NCBI RefSeq assembly: GCF_004405125.1
Contig: NZ_SORX01000006.1
Location: 1-64,000 of the forward strand
Direction of reading: 5' to 3'
Length of the DNA stretch: 64,000 bases
From: Jeotgalibacillus salarius
GTDB lineage: Bacteria; Bacillota; Bacilli; Bacillales; Jeotgalibacillaceae
The notes beneath the pieces were generated by a model. The model ran no database searches. It saw only the letters and a program-made list of their open reading frames with translations, and was not told the origin of the DNA. Numbering within the stretch: position 1 is the stretch's first letter; each line of letters starts with the position of its first letter. Made by a program: the position numbers and the translations under genes. Positions 44,498-52,544 of this stretch are shown piece by piece.

Positions 44498-45534
44498 AGC
44501 TCATCAAATCCATTGGAAGACGACACCTTTGTATACGTTCTGGACTTCTGCTCAAAGAAATCTGATTTTGTCTCATTCATCATTTCATCACTGAACACCT
44601 GAATCCACGGCATCGGATTTTTCAGTTCTGCAAATGCATTCTCAAGACCAAGCTGCCTTAAGCGTTTATTTGCCAGATACTCCACATAGAGCTCAAATTC
44701 GTCCAGATCAATTCCCTCGATCTCCGCTAAAATTTCACGTGACCATTCCTTTTCAAGTTCAACCGCCCTGCCAATAGATTGATAAATATAATCTATATTT
44801 TCAGCCGAATTCAGCTCAGGATTCTCCGCTAAAAGAATTCTGATAAACTGTGACATGAAATAAGCATGCTGCATCTCATCACGCTGAATATAGCTGATCA
44901 TCGTACTCGTTTTCAGCATCTTCTGGTTTCGTGCCAGATGATAAAAGAATGCAAAGCCCGCATAGAAGTAAATCCCTTCAAGGTTGATTGAATTGACAGC
45001 CAGTTTAAATAAGTTTGAAGGTGTCGGGTTTTCCCGGAATTGTTCGTAAGCTTCTAAAATATATTCATTACGCTTTCTTACAATTGGGTCGTTTTTGGCT
45101 TCATTAAATCTCTGATTCTGTTCACTAACCGGAACGAGCGAGCTCAGAATATATGAATAAGATTCATTATGCACTGCTTCCTGCTGTGAAATAACAGCAA
45201 ATATGGCCTTAAAGCTTGAATCAGTGACATAATCCATTACCTGATTCATCGTGGGCGTCTGCAGACTGTCGAGTGAAGCAAGCTGCGTATTGATACGAAG
45301 AAAGATATCCTTCTCTTTTTTACTCAGCTGATCCCACTGTTTAATATCATCCTGCATATTAATCTCCTGCGCTTTCCAGAAGTTTGATAGCAGTGTCTGA
45401 TACAGATCGTACATTTGCGGGTGGGCAATATCATTCCAGTTTAACAACCCTGAATTTTCACCGTTAATAATCCCGGTTGATTTATTCGGGTGCACCGGAT
45501 TCAGCAGCTTCATTTTCTTAAGTGTCTGTGTCAT
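44494..45534 (-). CDS. nrdB: Class I ribonucleotide reductase, beta subunit
   Basis: 346-residue diiron subunit that houses the radical. Ligands and radical site are visible: Asp89 (SLDSLQTP), Glu119, His122 and Tyr126 (QEAVHNESY), later Glu/His in RDEMQHAYF. The tyrosine is present, so this is a normal tyrosyl-radical enzyme. ATG 45534 follows AAGGAGG. 11 bases after nrdA. Confidence 0.95.
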   Translation of the reverse strand: MTQTLKKMKLLNPVHPNKSTGIINGENSGLLNWNDIAHPQMYDLYQTLLSNFWKAQEINMQDDIKQWDQLSKKEKDIFLRINTQLASLDSLQTPTMNQVMDYVTDSSFKAIFAVISQQEAVHNESYSYILSSLVPVSEQNQRFNEAKNDPIVRKRNEYILEAYEQFRENPTPSNLFKLAVNSINLEGIYFYAGFAFFYHLARNQKMLKTSTMISYIQRDEMQHAYFMSQFIRILLAENPELNSAENIDYIYQSIGRAVELEKEWSREILAEIEGIDLDEFELYVEYLANKRLRQLGLENAFAELKNPMPWIQVFSDEMMNETKSDFFEQKSRTYTKVSSSNGFDEL

Positions 45535-45545
45535 CATTTTCCTCC

Positions 45546-47819
45546 TTAACTGTGGCAAGCTTCACATTCATCAATCTCAGCCTGTGATGTACTTCTAACG
45601 TAATACGTTGTCTTCAGACCGTTTTTCCACGCTTCCATATGCATATTCAGCAGTTCTTTCGCTTTAATCGTATGCTTCACATAAAAATTAAAGCTGATCG
45701 ACTGATCGATATGCTTCTGACGGGCAGCGTTCTGACGGATACTCCAAAGTTGATCCAGTTCATGACGGCTCTTTTTGTAGTAGCTGTATGTTTTGTGATC
45801 AAGATCCGGCACAGTGACTTTAAACTTAAAATTCTTTTTCTCCTCGGCATATTCGACCGCATAAATGGGATCAATCCCATCTGTGGAACCACCGATTTTC
45901 GCTGTTGAAGAATTAGGCGCCACTGCCATCAGCCAGCCGTTTCGAACACCTTTTTCAACAACTTCTTTTTGTAAGCCTCTCCACTTTTCAGCGTGATAGC
46001 CTTTTCTTTCAAAATAGCGTCCACTCTGCCATTCAGAATCTTTAAATTGGCTGAACTGCCCTTTCTCTTCTGCAAGATCTTTAGATGCTTTTATCGTTTC
46101 AAAAGCAATGGTTTCATATAAATTGTCCGCGTATTGAACGGCTTCCTCAGATTCCCACTGGATATTTTCAAGTGCCAGCAGATGGTGCCAACCGAATGTA
46201 CCAAGACCAATCGCACGGTATTTTTTATTCGTTCGCTGTGCCTGACCGACAGAAATATTGTTCAGATCGATCACGTTATCAAGCATTCTTACCTGAATCG
46301 GTATGAGTCTTTCAAGTACGTTCTCTTTAACTGAACGCGCAAGATTAATAGATGACAGATTGCACACAACAAAGTCTCCCGGCTTTCGGACAATGACAAT
46401 GTTCCCGTCTTCATCTTCGAACTCTTTTGTAATGGTTGTTGCAGACATGTTCTGTGCAATTTCAGTACATAGATTACTGCAGTAAATAGACGTCCGGCCC
46501 TCTTGAAGCTTATTTGGATTTTGTCGATTTACTTCATCTCTGTAAAACATATATGGCGTTCCCGTCTCAAGCTGCGACACCATAATACGTGCCATCATAT
46601 CCATTGCACGGTACGTTTTTCTCGGCAACAGCGGATGGTTCACTGCCTCTTCGTATTTTTCAGTAAAGTATTTCTGATCCGTTTCATCATAAAAATCTTC
46701 CAACCCGAGCGGCTGACCCTGTTCATCCTTCCATCCCATAGTCGTTTTCACTTCATGCGGGCAAAACGTATGCCATTCTCCAATGCTGCGACCCGTTTCA
46801 TCTGTCTCTTCAAGCTTTTGCATAAACAAGTCCGGAATTGTGACACCTGTAAAAATATCATGCGCTTTTCTTCTTTCATCACCGTTATTCGTTTTCAGGT
46901 CCAGGAATCCATTCATCATATCCTTATGAAAAATATCCAGATAGACAGCAACTGCTCCCTGCCGCTGACCAAGCTGATCAACACTGACTGCCGTGTTATT
47001 TAACAAACGAATCCACGGAATCACACCTGATGAATTCCCTTTAAACTTTTTAATATCAGAACCAAGCGCTCTCACTTTTCCGTAATACACACCGATCCCG
47101 CCGCCGTCTTTACTGAGCCTTGCGATATCCCAGTTATTTGTGTAAATGCCGTCCAGCGAATCTTCCACAGTATCAATAAAACATGAAGCAAGCTGTCCAC
47201 TTTTTTTACCAGCGTTTGATAATGTTGGTGTAGCGACTGTCATGTAAAGGTTACTCATCGCCCAGTACGCTTCTTTTACAAACCCGAGACGTTTCGATGG
47301 TTCCTCATCTTTCATCAGCAGCATGGCAATAACCATAAAACGCTCCTGCGGCAGCTCGAACAGATTGCGGTCATGATCGCGTGCCAGGTAGCGGTCGGCA
47401 AGAAGAAACAGGCCGATATAATTGAAGAGATGGTCTCGTTCAGGTTCAATCACCCGGCCCAGTTCATGAATATCAGTTGTTGAATAAGTATTGAGCTCTT
47501 CACTGTAAATGTCTTTATGTATTAAGGTTTCAATCAGTTCATGGAAGTCCCCGTATTTTTGAGACGGGTCATATTTTCTGTTTGAAGACGCCTGCTCATA
47601 CAGTTCATCCAGATATAATCTCGCTGCTAAAAACGTCCAGTCAGGTGTATCCATCGCGACATTGTTCAGTGCATAATGCATCGCATAGTCTCTGGCGGTG
47701 TCTTCCCGGTGTGAGAGCTGTGCCATCAATTCTGTTGCATCCAGTTTGTATTCAACTGCAGTGTCTTTGATTGTCTGCAGTGTTTGATTGAGATTGATTT
47801 GTTTTTGTATTGCTGTCAT
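45546..47819 (-). CDS. nrdA: Class I ribonucleotide reductase, alpha subunit
   Basis: 757-residue catalytic subunit. Visible: ASCFIDTVEDSL with the redox cysteine, SKDGGGIGVYYG, SNLCTEIAQNMS with the radical cysteine region, VCNLSSINLA, and the C-terminal ECEACHS pair (Cys752, Cys755) that recharges the site. The N-terminal part does not show a clear ATP-cone, so overall activity regulation may be absent. ATG 47819 follows GGAGGGG. It sits behind a cobalamin riboswitch and NrdR boxes. Confidence 0.96.
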   Translation of the reverse strand: MTAIQKQINLNQTLQTIKDTAVEYKLDATELMAQLSHREDTARDYAMHYALNNVAMDTPDWTFLAARLYLDELYEQASSNRKYDPSQKYGDFHELIETLIHKDIYSEELNTYSTTDIHELGRVIEPERDHLFNYIGLFLLADRYLARDHDRNLFELPQERFMVIAMLLMKDEEPSKRLGFVKEAYWAMSNLYMTVATPTLSNAGKKSGQLASCFIDTVEDSLDGIYTNNWDIARLSKDGGGIGVYYGKVRALGSDIKKFKGNSSGVIPWIRLLNNTAVSVDQLGQRQGAVAVYLDIFHKDMMNGFLDLKTNNGDERRKAHDIFTGVTIPDLFMQKLEETDETGRSIGEWHTFCPHEVKTTMGWKDEQGQPLGLEDFYDETDQKYFTEKYEEAVNHPLLPRKTYRAMDMMARIMVSQLETGTPYMFYRDEVNRQNPNKLQEGRTSIYCSNLCTEIAQNMSATTITKEFEDEDGNIVIVRKPGDFVVCNLSSINLARSVKENVLERLIPIQVRMLDNVIDLNNISVGQAQRTNKKYRAIGLGTFGWHHLLALENIQWESEEAVQYADNLYETIAFETIKASKDLAEEKGQFSQFKDSEWQSGRYFERKGYHAEKWRGLQKEVVEKGVRNGWLMAVAPNSSTAKIGGSTDGIDPIYAVEYAEEKKNFKFKVTVPDLDHKTYSYYKKSRHELDQLWSIRQNAARQKHIDQSISFNFYVKHTIKAKELLNMHMEAWKNGLKTTYYVRSTSQAEIDECEACHS

Positions 47820-47844
47820 GTTGTTCCCCTCCGATTTATATAAG

Positions 47845-48015
47845 TTACTAGGTTTTCAGCAGACACCGCAGCCCCTTTCCGTGGAGGACTTCGCTTTCCT
47901 GCCCCCGGGCGGTGAGCCTCCTCGGCTTCGCCTGCGGGGTCTCACCTGTCCCTTCCTGGGGCGGGAGTCTACGTCCTCCACTACAAGAGGCTGCTGGGGA
48001 TTGCTAGAATTATCT
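47845..48015. repeat. Intergenic inverted-repeat element, copy 5 (nrdA leader)
   Basis: Core GGCGGTGAGCCTCCTCGG and CCTGCGGGGTCTCACC with outer CTAGGTTTTCAGCAG and CTGCTGGGGATTGCTAG in inverted orientation. It lies between the riboswitch terminator and the nrdA ribosome binding site, so it is part of the nrdA mRNA leader. Confidence 0.75.
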
Positions 48016-48051
48016 ACAACTATTTCAAGGGTAGATTAAAAGGAAAAGTAC

Positions 48052-48082
48052 AAAATAAAAACCGCCCATCGGAATAGGCGGT
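48052..48082 (-). terminator. Terminator of the cobalamin riboswitch
   Basis: Minus-strand hairpin ACCGCC/GGCGGT followed by TTTTTATTTTG, about 100 bases past the aptamer and 235 before nrdA. Confidence 0.8.
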
Positions 48083-48182
48083 AAGATAAACGATTTGCAT
48101 TATAAGAGCACAGTCCACAAGAAGAACCTGTCTGATAAAGCCATCGTTTCTTTCCTCACACCCCGAAGAAATGAAAACAAAA

Positions 48183-48365
48183 AATAAGACAGGTCTCCTG
48201 ACTTGTGCGTCACTCTACTCTGAACCCTTCCCGTATAAGCACCCGTTAGAGCTTTCTTATACAGTGGACTGTTCATTTCGTCAGCACATACAGTTGCGGG
48301 GGCAGTTCCGGATTCTCACCGGATTCCCTTTTAAGCGATTTCTCGCATCTTATCTTCTGGCAACA
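48183..48365 (-). promoter_or_regulatory. Cobalamin riboswitch (nrdAB)
   Basis: On the minus strand: AAAGGGAA, CCGGTGAGAATCCGG, AACTGCCCCCGCAACTGTA (the B12 box region), then GAGTGACG and AAGTCAGGAGACCTG. The blocks are in canonical order. It should repress the B12-independent class I RNR when adenosylcobalamin is plentiful, as known for nrdABS of Streptomyces coelicolor. Confidence 0.97.
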
Positions 48366-48444
48366 CTATATGTAGTTGTTTCATAAACAATCAATACTAT
48401 ATATTGAATATTGATATCTTACATGAAAGAGTTCGATTTGGCAA
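48363..48444 (-). promoter_or_regulatory. nrdA promoter and two NrdR boxes
   Basis: Minus-strand promoter TTGCCA (48439-48444), 17-bp spacer, TAAGAT (48416-48421). Downstream of the -10 are two NrdR-like boxes, plus-strand ACACTATATGTAGTT (48363-48377) and ATACTATATATTGAA (48394-48408), 31 bp apart, the normal spacing for NrdR pairs. They cover the start site and the 5' end of the riboswitch RNA. Confidence 0.8.
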
Positions 48445-48504
48445 GAAACTTTAAGCAGGCAATTTGAAAGGTCGCTTTAGGACACGATCTTTTTAAATAT
48501 CCGG

Positions 48505-49080
48505 TCACTCGATTCTTTTTTTATGTACGATTAGTGCGGTAGTAGCACCTACTACTGTGATCACTCCGCACGAATATAAAAATGTGTGAAGTCCAAGTGT
48601 TTTAAACCCAAGCAGTACAACAATGCCGTCTATGATAAAAATAAGAACCCCTGCATTTATAGATGTCGCTTTCGAAACCATATGAGCCAACAGGTCTGTG
48701 CCACCTGTGCTCGTTTCAAAACGCAGCATAAGTCCTATACCGAAACCGATGAACAGTCCCCCTGTCATCATACTTGGAAAAATCGGCATATGAATAAATG
48801 TTCTCAGCGGCGATAGCCAGTCTATTAACAACGATGAAACCAATAAGCCATGCAGACTATTATAAAAATACACTCTTTTAAAGAACCATGCATATATAAA
48901 AAGCGGCAGACTTAATAGGATCATTGCCAGACCTGCCTGTACTTCGAAATAATAATGAACAATTAACGCAAGTCCGATTATGCCGCCATCAAGTAAATGA
49001 TGAGGTACTAAGAAACAGTTGATTCCGATGCTTAACAAAAGGCTTCCGAAAATGATCGCCATGCTTTGTTTTAAAAACAT
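48505..49080 (-). CDS. YitT-family membrane protein (short form)
   Basis: 191 residues with five to six membrane spans and the YitT pattern GSLLLSIGINCFLVPHHLLDGGIIG and GLMLRFETSTGGTDLLA. It lacks the C-terminal DUF2179 domain of full-length YitT proteins. Function unknown. ATG 49080 follows AAGGGAG. A hairpin at 48468-48496 with T's on the plus strand is of uncertain purpose. Confidence 0.88.
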   Translation of the reverse strand: MFLKQSMAIIFGSLLLSIGINCFLVPHHLLDGGIIGLALIVHYYFEVQAGLAMILLSLPLFIYAWFFKRVYFYNSLHGLLVSSLLIDWLSPLRTFIHMPIFPSMMTGGLFIGFGIGLMLRFETSTGGTDLLAHMVSKATSINAGVLIFIIDGIVVLLGFKTLGLHTFLYSCGVITVVGATTALIVHKKRIE

Positions 49081-49346
49081 ATGACTCCCTTCGAGAGATC
49101 TTTAATGCTTATTGTATGAATGCATGCAAAATGTATTACGAACTCTCTTGTGAAAGGTGTTATGAGTAGTAGGTATTTCAATCATTCAACACACCCAAAA
49201 AAGGTTAAAATTAACTATATATAAATTAATTTTAGTTCTTTGGGTTTACTTTATATCAATAAAGGATATAGGTATAAAAACCTCTACAAAATTGAATACG
49301 CAGCCTGAACAATACGTTCAGATTGTCCACTAAGGAGATAGAACGA

Positions 49347-49892
49347 ATGACTATTTACGATTTTAAGGTTAAAACATCAAGCGGCTTTACAAAAAGTCTC
49401 GATTCATACCAGGGAAAACTTTTATTAATTGTTAATACAGCGACTAAATGTGGCTTCACTCCACAGTTGGAAGATTTACAAAAGCTTCAGGAGCGTTACG
49501 AGGAACAAGGGCTGCAGATACTCGGTTTCCCTTCGAATCAATTTGCTGAGCAGGAGCCGCTTAACGACGGAGAGATTACACAGTTTTGCTCAATGAATTA
49601 CGGTGTGAACTTTCCTATCTTCAAGAAGATTAATGTGAGAGATCAGGATGCATCTCCACTATTCAACTATCTGACTGAACAAATACCTTTTCAGGGTTTT
49701 GATATGACTCACCCTACCTCAAAATTATTGGTTTCCATCATTAATGAGCGTTTCCCTCACTATATGTCTGGAGATTCTATTAAGTGGAACTTCACGAAAT
49801 TTTTAGTTGATCGTGATGGACGTGTAATAGAGCGCTTTGAATCCACAACAGAGCCGTTTGATATGGAAGAAAAGATTAAAGTTGCTCTTTAA
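49347..49892 (+). CDS. Glutathione peroxidase-like thiol peroxidase
   Basis: 181 residues; peroxidatic Cys35 in NTATKCGFTPQ, FPSNQF (Asn/Gln of the tetrad) and WNFTKFLVD with the tryptophan are in place. The cysteine rather than selenocysteine and the Bacillus context suggest a thioredoxin- or bacillithiol-dependent peroxidase (BsaA-like). ATG 49347 follows AAGGAGAT; the open frame begins at 49323. Confidence 0.93.
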   Translation: MTIYDFKVKTSSGFTKSLDSYQGKLLLIVNTATKCGFTPQLEDLQKLQERYEEQGLQILGFPSNQFAEQEPLNDGEITQFCSMNYGVNFPIFKKINVRDQDASPLFNYLTEQIPFQGFDMTHPTSKLLVSIINERFPHYMSGDSIKWNFTKFLVDRDGRVIERFESTTEPFDMEEKIKVAL

Positions 49893-49915
49893 TAACGTAG
49901 CCACATTTAAGTGAC

Positions 49916-49948
49916 CTGACCCCCAAAAGTTGAACTTTTGGGGGTCAG
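49916..49948. repeat. 33-base palindrome, possible IS-end remnant
   Basis: CTGACCCCCAAAAGTT and AACTTTTGGGGGTCAG separated by one base form a perfect inverted repeat. It lacks a T tract, so it is a weak terminator. The arm sequence resembles the ends of IS3/IS150-group elements; two abutting ends without a transposase would be an odd remnant. Confidence 0.5.
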
Positions 49949-50004
49949 CGTATAATTAACTATATGAAAAACACCAGCATGGTGACCACACGGACATTTA
50001 TCTG

Positions 50005-51306
50005 TTAAGCAACTTTCTTTTTAAAACGTGGAAACTGAATCGCAATCGCGATTGCCCCTGATAAAGCAAGCAAGATCGGATAGATACAATATGGTACAAT
50101 TTCCGCCGGCGAAATACCTGCTACACCTGCAACGGCAAGAAGCTGCGCACCATAAGGGATTATACCCTGTACAGAGCTTGAGAAAATGTCGAGCAGACTG
50201 GCTGATCTGCGGTTATCAATTCCGTACTCATCTGAAATCTGTTTTGCGAGTGGTCCTGCTGTAATAATCGAAATGGTGTTATTCGCTGTAGCCAGATTTA
50301 CTGTACTCACAAGTCCGGCGATACCAGCTTCCCCACCTTTTTTCGTCTTCACACGCTTTGTGACTGACTGAAGCAGGAATTCAATTCCGCCGTTTGCTCT
50401 GATTAATTCAACAAGTCCTCCAAGCAGAATCGCGATCATCGCAAGCTCCTGCATATTTGAAAAACCTGTTCCAATCAACCCGATTAAGTCCATAAAACTG
50501 TATTGTCCGAGCGCCAGACCGACAACACCTGCAAAGATGATTCCGCCAAGTAAAACCAGAATCACATTTGCACCGGCTACAGCAAAAATCAAGACGCCCA
50601 GATAAGGCAGTACCTGAACAAGATTATAAGGGTTATCCCCATCAATAGAAGCGCTGTTACCTGTTGTCATTACCCCAAAGATGATTGCTGTAATAATTGC
50701 TGCAGGCAGAACAATAAAAATATTCGCCTTAAATTTATCTTTCATTTTCGTACCCTGTGTACGCACAGCTGCAATGGTGGTATCAGAAATGATTGATAGA
50801 TTATCACCAAACATTGCACCACTGACGATTGCACCCATCGCTAATGCAACCCCAATATCAGTCTGTTCAGAAAGCCCGAGACCGATTGGTGCAAGTGCAA
50901 CGATTGTTCCGACTGAAGTTCCCATTGAAATTGAAATAAAACACGCAATTACAAACAGCCCGACAATCAGCAGGTTCTGAGGAAGCAGTGACAGCCCAAG
51001 GTTGACTGTTGAATCAACTGCACCTGCACCTTCTGCTACTGAAGCAAATGCACCGGCTAAAAGAAAAATCACGACCATTAGGATGATATTCGGATGGCCG
51101 CCACCCTTAGCAAGCTGCATCGTTTTCGTCTGAAAATCTGTCTTTCTGTTCATTAACATTGCCACTAAAATCGCTGTGAACAATGCTACTAATACAGGCA
51201 TGAAATAAAAGTCACCTGTTAAAATTCCTGATCCGATAAAAAGTAAAATAAAAACACCAAAGGGTATAAGAGCAAGCGGATTGCTCTTCATTGTTTCCTG
51301 TTCCAT
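50005..51306 (-). CDS. metT: NhaC-family transporter, predicted methionine importer (MetT)
   Basis: 433 residues with about 11 spans; conserved loops SMGTSVGTIVALAPIG, GAMFGDNLSIISDTTIAAVRTQG and NTISIITAGPLA are typical of the NhaC family. Members behind SAM riboswitches were predicted by comparative genomics to import methionine (MetT), and this copy has such a riboswitch. Without that context it would be called a Na+/H+ antiporter. ATG 51306 follows AGGAGG. Confidence 0.85.
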   Translation of the reverse strand: MEQETMKSNPLALIPFGVFILLFIGSGILTGDFYFMPVLVALFTAILVAMLMNRKTDFQTKTMQLAKGGGHPNIILMVVIFLLAGAFASVAEGAGAVDSTVNLGLSLLPQNLLIVGLFVIACFISISMGTSVGTIVALAPIGLGLSEQTDIGVALAMGAIVSGAMFGDNLSIISDTTIAAVRTQGTKMKDKFKANIFIVLPAAIITAIIFGVMTTGNSASIDGDNPYNLVQVLPYLGVLIFAVAGANVILVLLGGIIFAGVVGLALGQYSFMDLIGLIGTGFSNMQELAMIAILLGGLVELIRANGGIEFLLQSVTKRVKTKKGGEAGIAGLVSTVNLATANNTISIITAGPLAKQISDEYGIDNRRSASLLDIFSSSVQGIIPYGAQLLAVAGVAGISPAEIVPYCIYPILLALSGAIAIAIQFPRFKKKVA

Positions 51307-51401
51307 AAAAAAAGCCTCCTATCTATCGTTTTCGTGTCCTGACTTTACCGAATGTATTACTTTCTCTTAAAGCAAAATACGAACAGGTTTTTCAGACACA
51401 G

Positions 51402-51433
51402 AAAAAACCTCTCCAATAAGAAAAAGAAGAGGC
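51402..51433 (-). terminator. Terminator of the SAM riboswitch
   Basis: Minus-strand hairpin AGCCTCTTC ... GGAGAGGTTTTTT, between the aptamer and metT. Confidence 0.8.
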
Positions 51434-51452
51434 TAATAAAAGCAAACAACTT

Positions 51453-51558
51453 TTCTTATCTCTCAGGCAAACGCCTGCTGGAATTGGCACAGTACTCAAC
51501 GCTCGAGTCCGCTGCCGAGGCTTCAAAGGGCCAGTCCCTCCGCCTCTCATCATAAGAA
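51453..51558 (-). promoter_or_regulatory. SAM-I riboswitch (S box)
   Basis: On the minus strand: TTCTTAT (P1), GAGAGGCGGAGGGACTGGCC, CTTTGAAGCCTCGGCAGC, GTGCCAATTCCAGCAGG, GAGAGATAAGAA (P1'). All S-box blocks are present in order. Transcriptional OFF switch at high S-adenosylmethionine. Confidence 0.97.
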
Positions 51559-51588
51559 GATGTGTATTTAATTATTAATGATTGTTGA

Positions 51589-51617
51589 AATATAAGTGAT
51601 TCAGTTGGATAAGTCAA
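51589..51617 (-). promoter_or_regulatory. metT promoter
   Basis: TTGACT (51612-51617), 17-bp spacer, TATATT (51589-51594) on the minus strand. Confidence 0.8.
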
Positions 51618-51653
51618 TACAATCTTTTAAATTAAGAATTTTCAATCTTATAC

Positions 51654-52109
51654 TCAGGAAGTGCGCTCAGCTTCACTCTTCACTCTTTCAAGGAATTCAA
51701 AGACCACTTTGTTATCCTGTTTTTTGCCTGCAAGCTTCATCATTGCTTTGCCAACAAAATTAGCTCCCTTATTAACTCCCTCATAAATCAGCCTGGTCTG
51801 CTGTTCACTTTCTTTTAACAATCTAAAAGAAAAAGTAATATCAAACGCTTTGCCTAACACAAAGCTGATTTTCTTGAATTTCTCATTTTCATGATCTTCA
51901 TACGCCAGAGTATGCACTGTGTAAGTTTCTACACGTTTACCTTCACTATAGGTTTGCTGGTGCTTCGCGCCTGCCTCCGTTTCTTCACCTTCTACCAGTT
52001 CGTGTGACATGACCTTTGGCATAATTCTCTTAATATTTTTATCTGTGAACAAGTCCCACACGTGTTCAATATTCGCATCAATTAATATTTCTTCTTTCCA
52101 CGTAATCAC
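51654..52109 (-). CDS. SRPBCC-family ligand-binding-fold protein
   Basis: 151 residues with the polyketide-cyclase/START-like fold: EEILIDANIEHVWDLFTD start, GKRVETYTVHTLAYE, and a long C-terminal helix. Such proteins bind hydrophobic ligands. GTG 52109 overlaps the merR stop, so the two are coupled. Confidence 0.85.
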   Translation of the reverse strand: MITWKEEILIDANIEHVWDLFTDKNIKRIMPKVMSHELVEGEETEAGAKHQQTYSEGKRVETYTVHTLAYEDHENEKFKKISFVLGKAFDITFSFRLLKESEQQTRLIYEGVNKGANFVGKAMMKLAGKKQDNKVVFEFLERVKSEAERTS

Positions 52110-52450
52110 ATTTCATCATCCTTTCCAGATTCTAAAAATTGATCAATTTCTTCGATCTTAGCCTTCATTTCCTCAATTTCATTCAATATTTTTTGCCGCT
52201 TCTGCTTCAGCATAGCTTCCAGGTTTTCAAAAGATTCATCTCTCATCACTTCAGACATTTCCTGAATACTGAAGCCGAAACTCCTCAACTTCACAAGCAG
52301 GCTCGCTAAAAAATAGCTCCCATCGTCATAATAACGGTAACGATTTTCCGGATCTATGTAAGCAGGCTCAAGAAGGCCGACCTCTGCATAATATCGAAGT
52401 GTCTCTCTGCTCAAACCCGTAATTTCAGCAAATTCACGTACTTTGTACAT
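52106..52450 (-). CDS. MerR-family regulator
   Basis: 114 residues: HTH with VREFAEITGLSRETLRYYAEVGLL and RYRYYDDGSYFLASLL, then a long dimerisation coiled coil. No effector-binding domain beyond the coil. ATG 52450 (ATG 52453 also in frame) follows GGGGGCTGG. Its promoter has a 20-bp spacer and a palindrome, so autoregulation is likely. Confidence 0.93.
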   Translation of the reverse strand: MYKVREFAEITGLSRETLRYYAEVGLLEPAYIDPENRYRYYDDGSYFLASLLVKLRSFGFSIQEMSEVMRDESFENLEAMLKQKRQKILNEIEEMKAKIEEIDQFLESGKDDEM

Positions 52451-52471
52451 CATGACCAGCCCCCTGTGTTT

Positions 52472-52503
52472 ATCTTAAACTATGTGGTGCACGACAAGGT
52501 CAA
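52472..52503 (-). promoter_or_regulatory. MerR-type promoter with long spacer
   Basis: TTGACC (52498-52503), 20-bp spacer, TAAGAT (52472-52477); GTCGTGCACCAC in the spacer is a near-perfect palindrome. Confidence 0.6.
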
Positions 52504-52513
52504 TTAATCGAAT

Positions 52514-52539
52514 AAAAAAAACGCCGCATTAGGCGACGT
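52514..52539 (-). terminator. Terminator of the flavoprotein gene
   Basis: Minus-strand stem ACGTCGC/GCGGCGT with one G-T pair and eight T's, six bases past the stop at 52545. Confidence 0.85.
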
Positions 52540-52544
52540 TTCTG

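Noticed and set aside
46503-47003. Plus-strand 166-codon frame opposite nrdA
   Set aside because: Antisense shadow; Cys/His/Phe-rich composition typical of reverse-strand frames.
47788-48039. Plus-strand frame across nrdA start and repeat
   Set aside because: Composed of the nrdA 5' end antisense and repeat copy 5.
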